From the NCBI GenBank assembly GCA_944472155.2, contig OX235273.1, forward strand, positions 2,763,204 through 2,827,203: 64,000 nucleotides of DNA, given 5' to 3'. The first letter of the stretch is position 1; each line of letters opens with the position of its first letter. The notes beneath the pieces were generated by a model that was not told where the DNA came from, did no database searches, and saw only the letters and a list, made by a program, of their open reading frames with translations. Below, in pieces: positions 62,228 through 64,000 of this stretch. A program made the translations under genes and the position numbers. The DNA comes from Trichobilharzia szidati (Eukaryota; Platyhelminthes; Trematoda; Strigeidida; Schistosomatidae).

Positions 62228-62397
62228 ATTATAATAAAGGTTTTTTGTATTTCCCAATGAATGAAAAACAAAACGATATTGTTTTGTTTTTCATTCATTG
62301 GGAAATACAAAAAACCTTTATTATAATGAATATCATATACCCAATGCCCAAATTTTTTCAAACTGTTAAAAGTGAACTTGGTTTGGACATATATAAG
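62228..62397 (+). mobile_element. PLE5 terminus with 47-bp perfect inverted repeat
   Basis: Arms 62228-62274 and 62281-62327 are perfect reverse complements over 47 bp, with the 6-nt loop GATATT. The right arm continues into 70 bp more of PLE5 terminus (TTGGTTTGGACATATATAAG). The left arm of the large duplication lacks this segment. Confidence 0.85.
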
Positions 62398-62463
62398 ATT
62401 GAAATGAGAGGGATAGACATGGCTGGGCAGTTCCCAGTATGATGACAGACGGTCGTTTATGTA

Positions 62464-62671
62464 AATTTTATTTTATTTTTATTTATTTATTTTTTAAAAT
62501 TTTATTTTGCTTACAGCTTGACGCCACACCGTATTTTCAGTACAAGTATGGAATTTTCAGCATGGATATCAGTAGCCCAAATTTCGTAGGCCGACCATAG
62601 ATATCGGGTGTGCGTCGGCAGGGGATCGAACCCCGGACGATGTGCATGGTCGGCGAGAGTCCTAACCACTG
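62464..62671 (-). mobile_element. SINE2 (right arm only)
   Basis: Antisense SINE2: a T-rich tail, TTACAGCTTGACGCCACACC, CATGGATATCAGTAGCCC, box B as GGGATCGAACCCCGG; the head stops at CCTAACCACTG. Absent from the left arm, where the flanking sequence reads through. Confidence 0.85.
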
Positions 62672-63017
62672 TATCATTGTTTCCTATGATATCTGATTAC
62701 TACAAATGATTGTGAAAGTAAAATAATGGCCCGGTTAACAGTCGAGTTATGTAGCTGAAATGGTAGGCAGTTGGAATTCACTGGTCCCACTTCTACTACA
62801 ACTATTGCAAACACATGAGGAGCATTTCTGTTCAGTCAAATCTGTCCCAGTGAAATTTGTATAATTTCAGGAAATAACAACTAATACCTCATATGAACTG
62901 TGATCAAGATTTGACCGAATAGATCCAAAATAATACCCTTTGTAGATATTGTCGTTCACTGGCCTGGTAGATATTAACTTGGGATTTAGACAGATATGCG
63001 CCAACTTTCAATAGCTT

Positions 63018-63390
63018 GTAGCGGTAAATAATTCCCCAAAATTATTGACCACAGCAATCATCACTCAACATTGGATGCTGAACCTCACTGTTTAAGTCGA
63101 CTTGTTTAGCTGAAGGCTTCCGGTCAAGCATCCCCTCCATTTGGTACTCCGTCGTGTCACGTTCGATTACGAGCCAGCTAAGCATTCGCTTCAACCAGCG
63201 GTTTGGTCCCGAAATATGTATGGTACTTTGGACAACTAAATCTGGTCTTTTGCTTTGTCTTTGGTACTCGAAGAGCGAACACTATAGAAGTTGTTGGCAT
63301 AAGATCTTGCGTTAGTATACTCCGTACAATTCGTGAACGTCGATACCTTCGACCTCCAAAAGCTAGGTGGAATACGATTGCTGACTTGAA
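63018..63390. other. Segment present only in the right arm
   Basis: Sits between two AGCT-containing points (CAATAGCT at 63008-63015 and AAGCTAGGTGGAATA at 63359-63373) that are fused in the left arm (near 52940). It carries overlapping open frames on both strands (63203-63448 plus; 63178-63435 and 63236-63451 minus), none with a motif I recognise. Confidence 0.45.
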
Positions 63391-63894
63391 TACAGATATT
63401 TCCAGCTGGCTGGAGAGTCCTAAATCCAATTCCACCTCTAGCTACTGACAATCAGTAAATAAAAAAAAAATACATGAGTCAGCTAAGTGATCTCTTTTTA
63501 CGTAACTTCTTTTCAAAGCTGCAGAGTTATTTAGGGCATTTATAAATTTATCTTAATTTTAATCTCTCCCATACTCCCTCTCCCCTTATCTATTTGAACC
63601 TGACCTGAAAAATATTTTTACACGTGTCGTTTAGCATGACTAATTCAATGGTGTTAATTTGCTTTCCAATCTTATATTTCCCAATGTATTTTCAATAGTA
63701 TATATATTTATATATGTATTCGTGTATGTAGAGTATTCAGCTGGGGAGTTCTACAGGAATTTGATGGATTCATGAAATCCTGCTGTATTAACCTTTGTTG
63801 CTTGTTTTGAAGATATAGGAGGTCCAGGAAGCATTGGGAGAAAAACTGATGCCAACGTAAAGGATACTGAATTTCAATATTGCAAAAATATTCA

Positions 63895-64000
63895 TTCAGA
63901 CATCTATAAAACACAAAATAATCGAGCAAAGAATATTCTTTTCGATAAATTCCTCTTCCAGGCTCTACAATTATATATATGTTTATATACACAGAATATT
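63895..64000 (-). mobile_element. PLE4 terminal fragment
   Basis: Antisense PLE4 terminus: GAGCAAAGAATATTCTTTTCG, ATAAATTCCTCTTCCAGGCT, CTACAATTATATATATG. Counterpart of 44130-44185. Runs off the window. Confidence 0.6.

Larger units (their letters stand above)
61033..63883 (-). repeat. Large inverted duplication, right arm
   Basis: Reverse complement of 52475-54594 with three extra segments: a PLE5 foldback (62228-62397), SINE2 (62464-62671) and about 370 bp at 63018-63390. The rest aligns in order with small indels, including RTE3, SINE3 and the CACACGTGTCGTTTAGCATG-like block (63620, complement near 52700). Confidence 0.85.

Noticed and set aside
1..64000. CRISPR arrays, bacterial promoters or operons
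   Set aside because: The repeats are dispersed or inverted retroelements with no regular spacer pattern, and the gene content is eukaryotic.
1..64000. Host protein-coding genes with introns
   Set aside because: I looked for non-transposon domains in all long frames and found none; splice-site guessing without homology would be unsupported.

Overview
This window looks like repeat-saturated, AT-rich nuclear DNA of a flatworm, most likely a schistosome (Schistosoma or a close relative). That is an inference from content, not a database match. The support is: tRNA-headed SINEs carrying a hammerhead-ribozyme core, the architecture known for schistosome Sm-alpha; RTE-like and CR1-like non-LTR retrotransposons; many Penelope-like elements (PLEs) with GIY-YIG endonuclease domains; and a Ty3/gypsy integrase. 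I find no convincing host protein-coding gene, no CRISPR array, no rRNA and no bacterial-type operon. One tRNA-Tyr-like sequence with a short intron is present near 60.2 kb. An assembly gap of 498 N lies at 55147-55644.

Working labels used here (mine, not database names): RTE1, RTE2 and RTE3 are three RTE-like lineages; CR1 is a CR1-like lineage; PLE1 to PLE5 are Penelope-like lineages separated by their endonuclease and terminal sequences; SINE1 is a tRNA head plus hammerhead; SINE2 and SINE3 share one tRNA-like head but have different bodies; SINE4 is another tRNA-like family. Every coding copy is 5'-truncated, frameshifted or has stops, so almost all of the window is dead retroelement sequence.

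Layout. 0-9 kb: RTE1/RTE2 fragments on the minus strand, a PLE5 end, a foldback PLE1 with target-site duplications (TSDs), RTE3. 9-16 kb: PLE3 and PLE2 copies invaded by SINE1, SINE3, a solo LTR and an RTE2 copy. 16-18.3 kb: an internally deleted gypsy element inside a SINE1. 18.5-25 kb: nested CR1 copies plus a PLE1 with a 5' inversion. 26-32 kb: PLE3, PLE2 and PLE4. 32-38 kb: foldback SINE1 copies, a solo LTR, PLE3. 38-42 kb: an Sm-alpha-like unit, a PLE1 with inverted termini, RTE3, and a CR1 split by a PLE5 end. 42-48 kb: PLE4, SINE1 palindromes, PLE2, and the best PLE1. 49-52 kb: RTE1 and SINEs. 52.5-63.9 kb: a large inverted duplication (arms about 52475-54594 and 61033-63883) around a spacer with a PLE4 RT, CR1, SINEs and the tRNA.

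The most informative signals are structural. PLE insertions here repeatedly carry head-to-head inverted copies of their own 3' end, and three such PLE1 insertions are bounded by 13-15 bp direct repeats, so each inverted composite appears to have been inserted as one unit. One PLE1 copy shows a breakpoint-conserving 5' inversion like L1 twin priming. SINE1 has a near-canonical type I hammerhead core whose stem III is only a self-complementary ACAGCUGU, which predicts action as a dimer, and SINE1 copies are mostly arranged as inverted pairs. The nesting gives a readable relative order of insertions.
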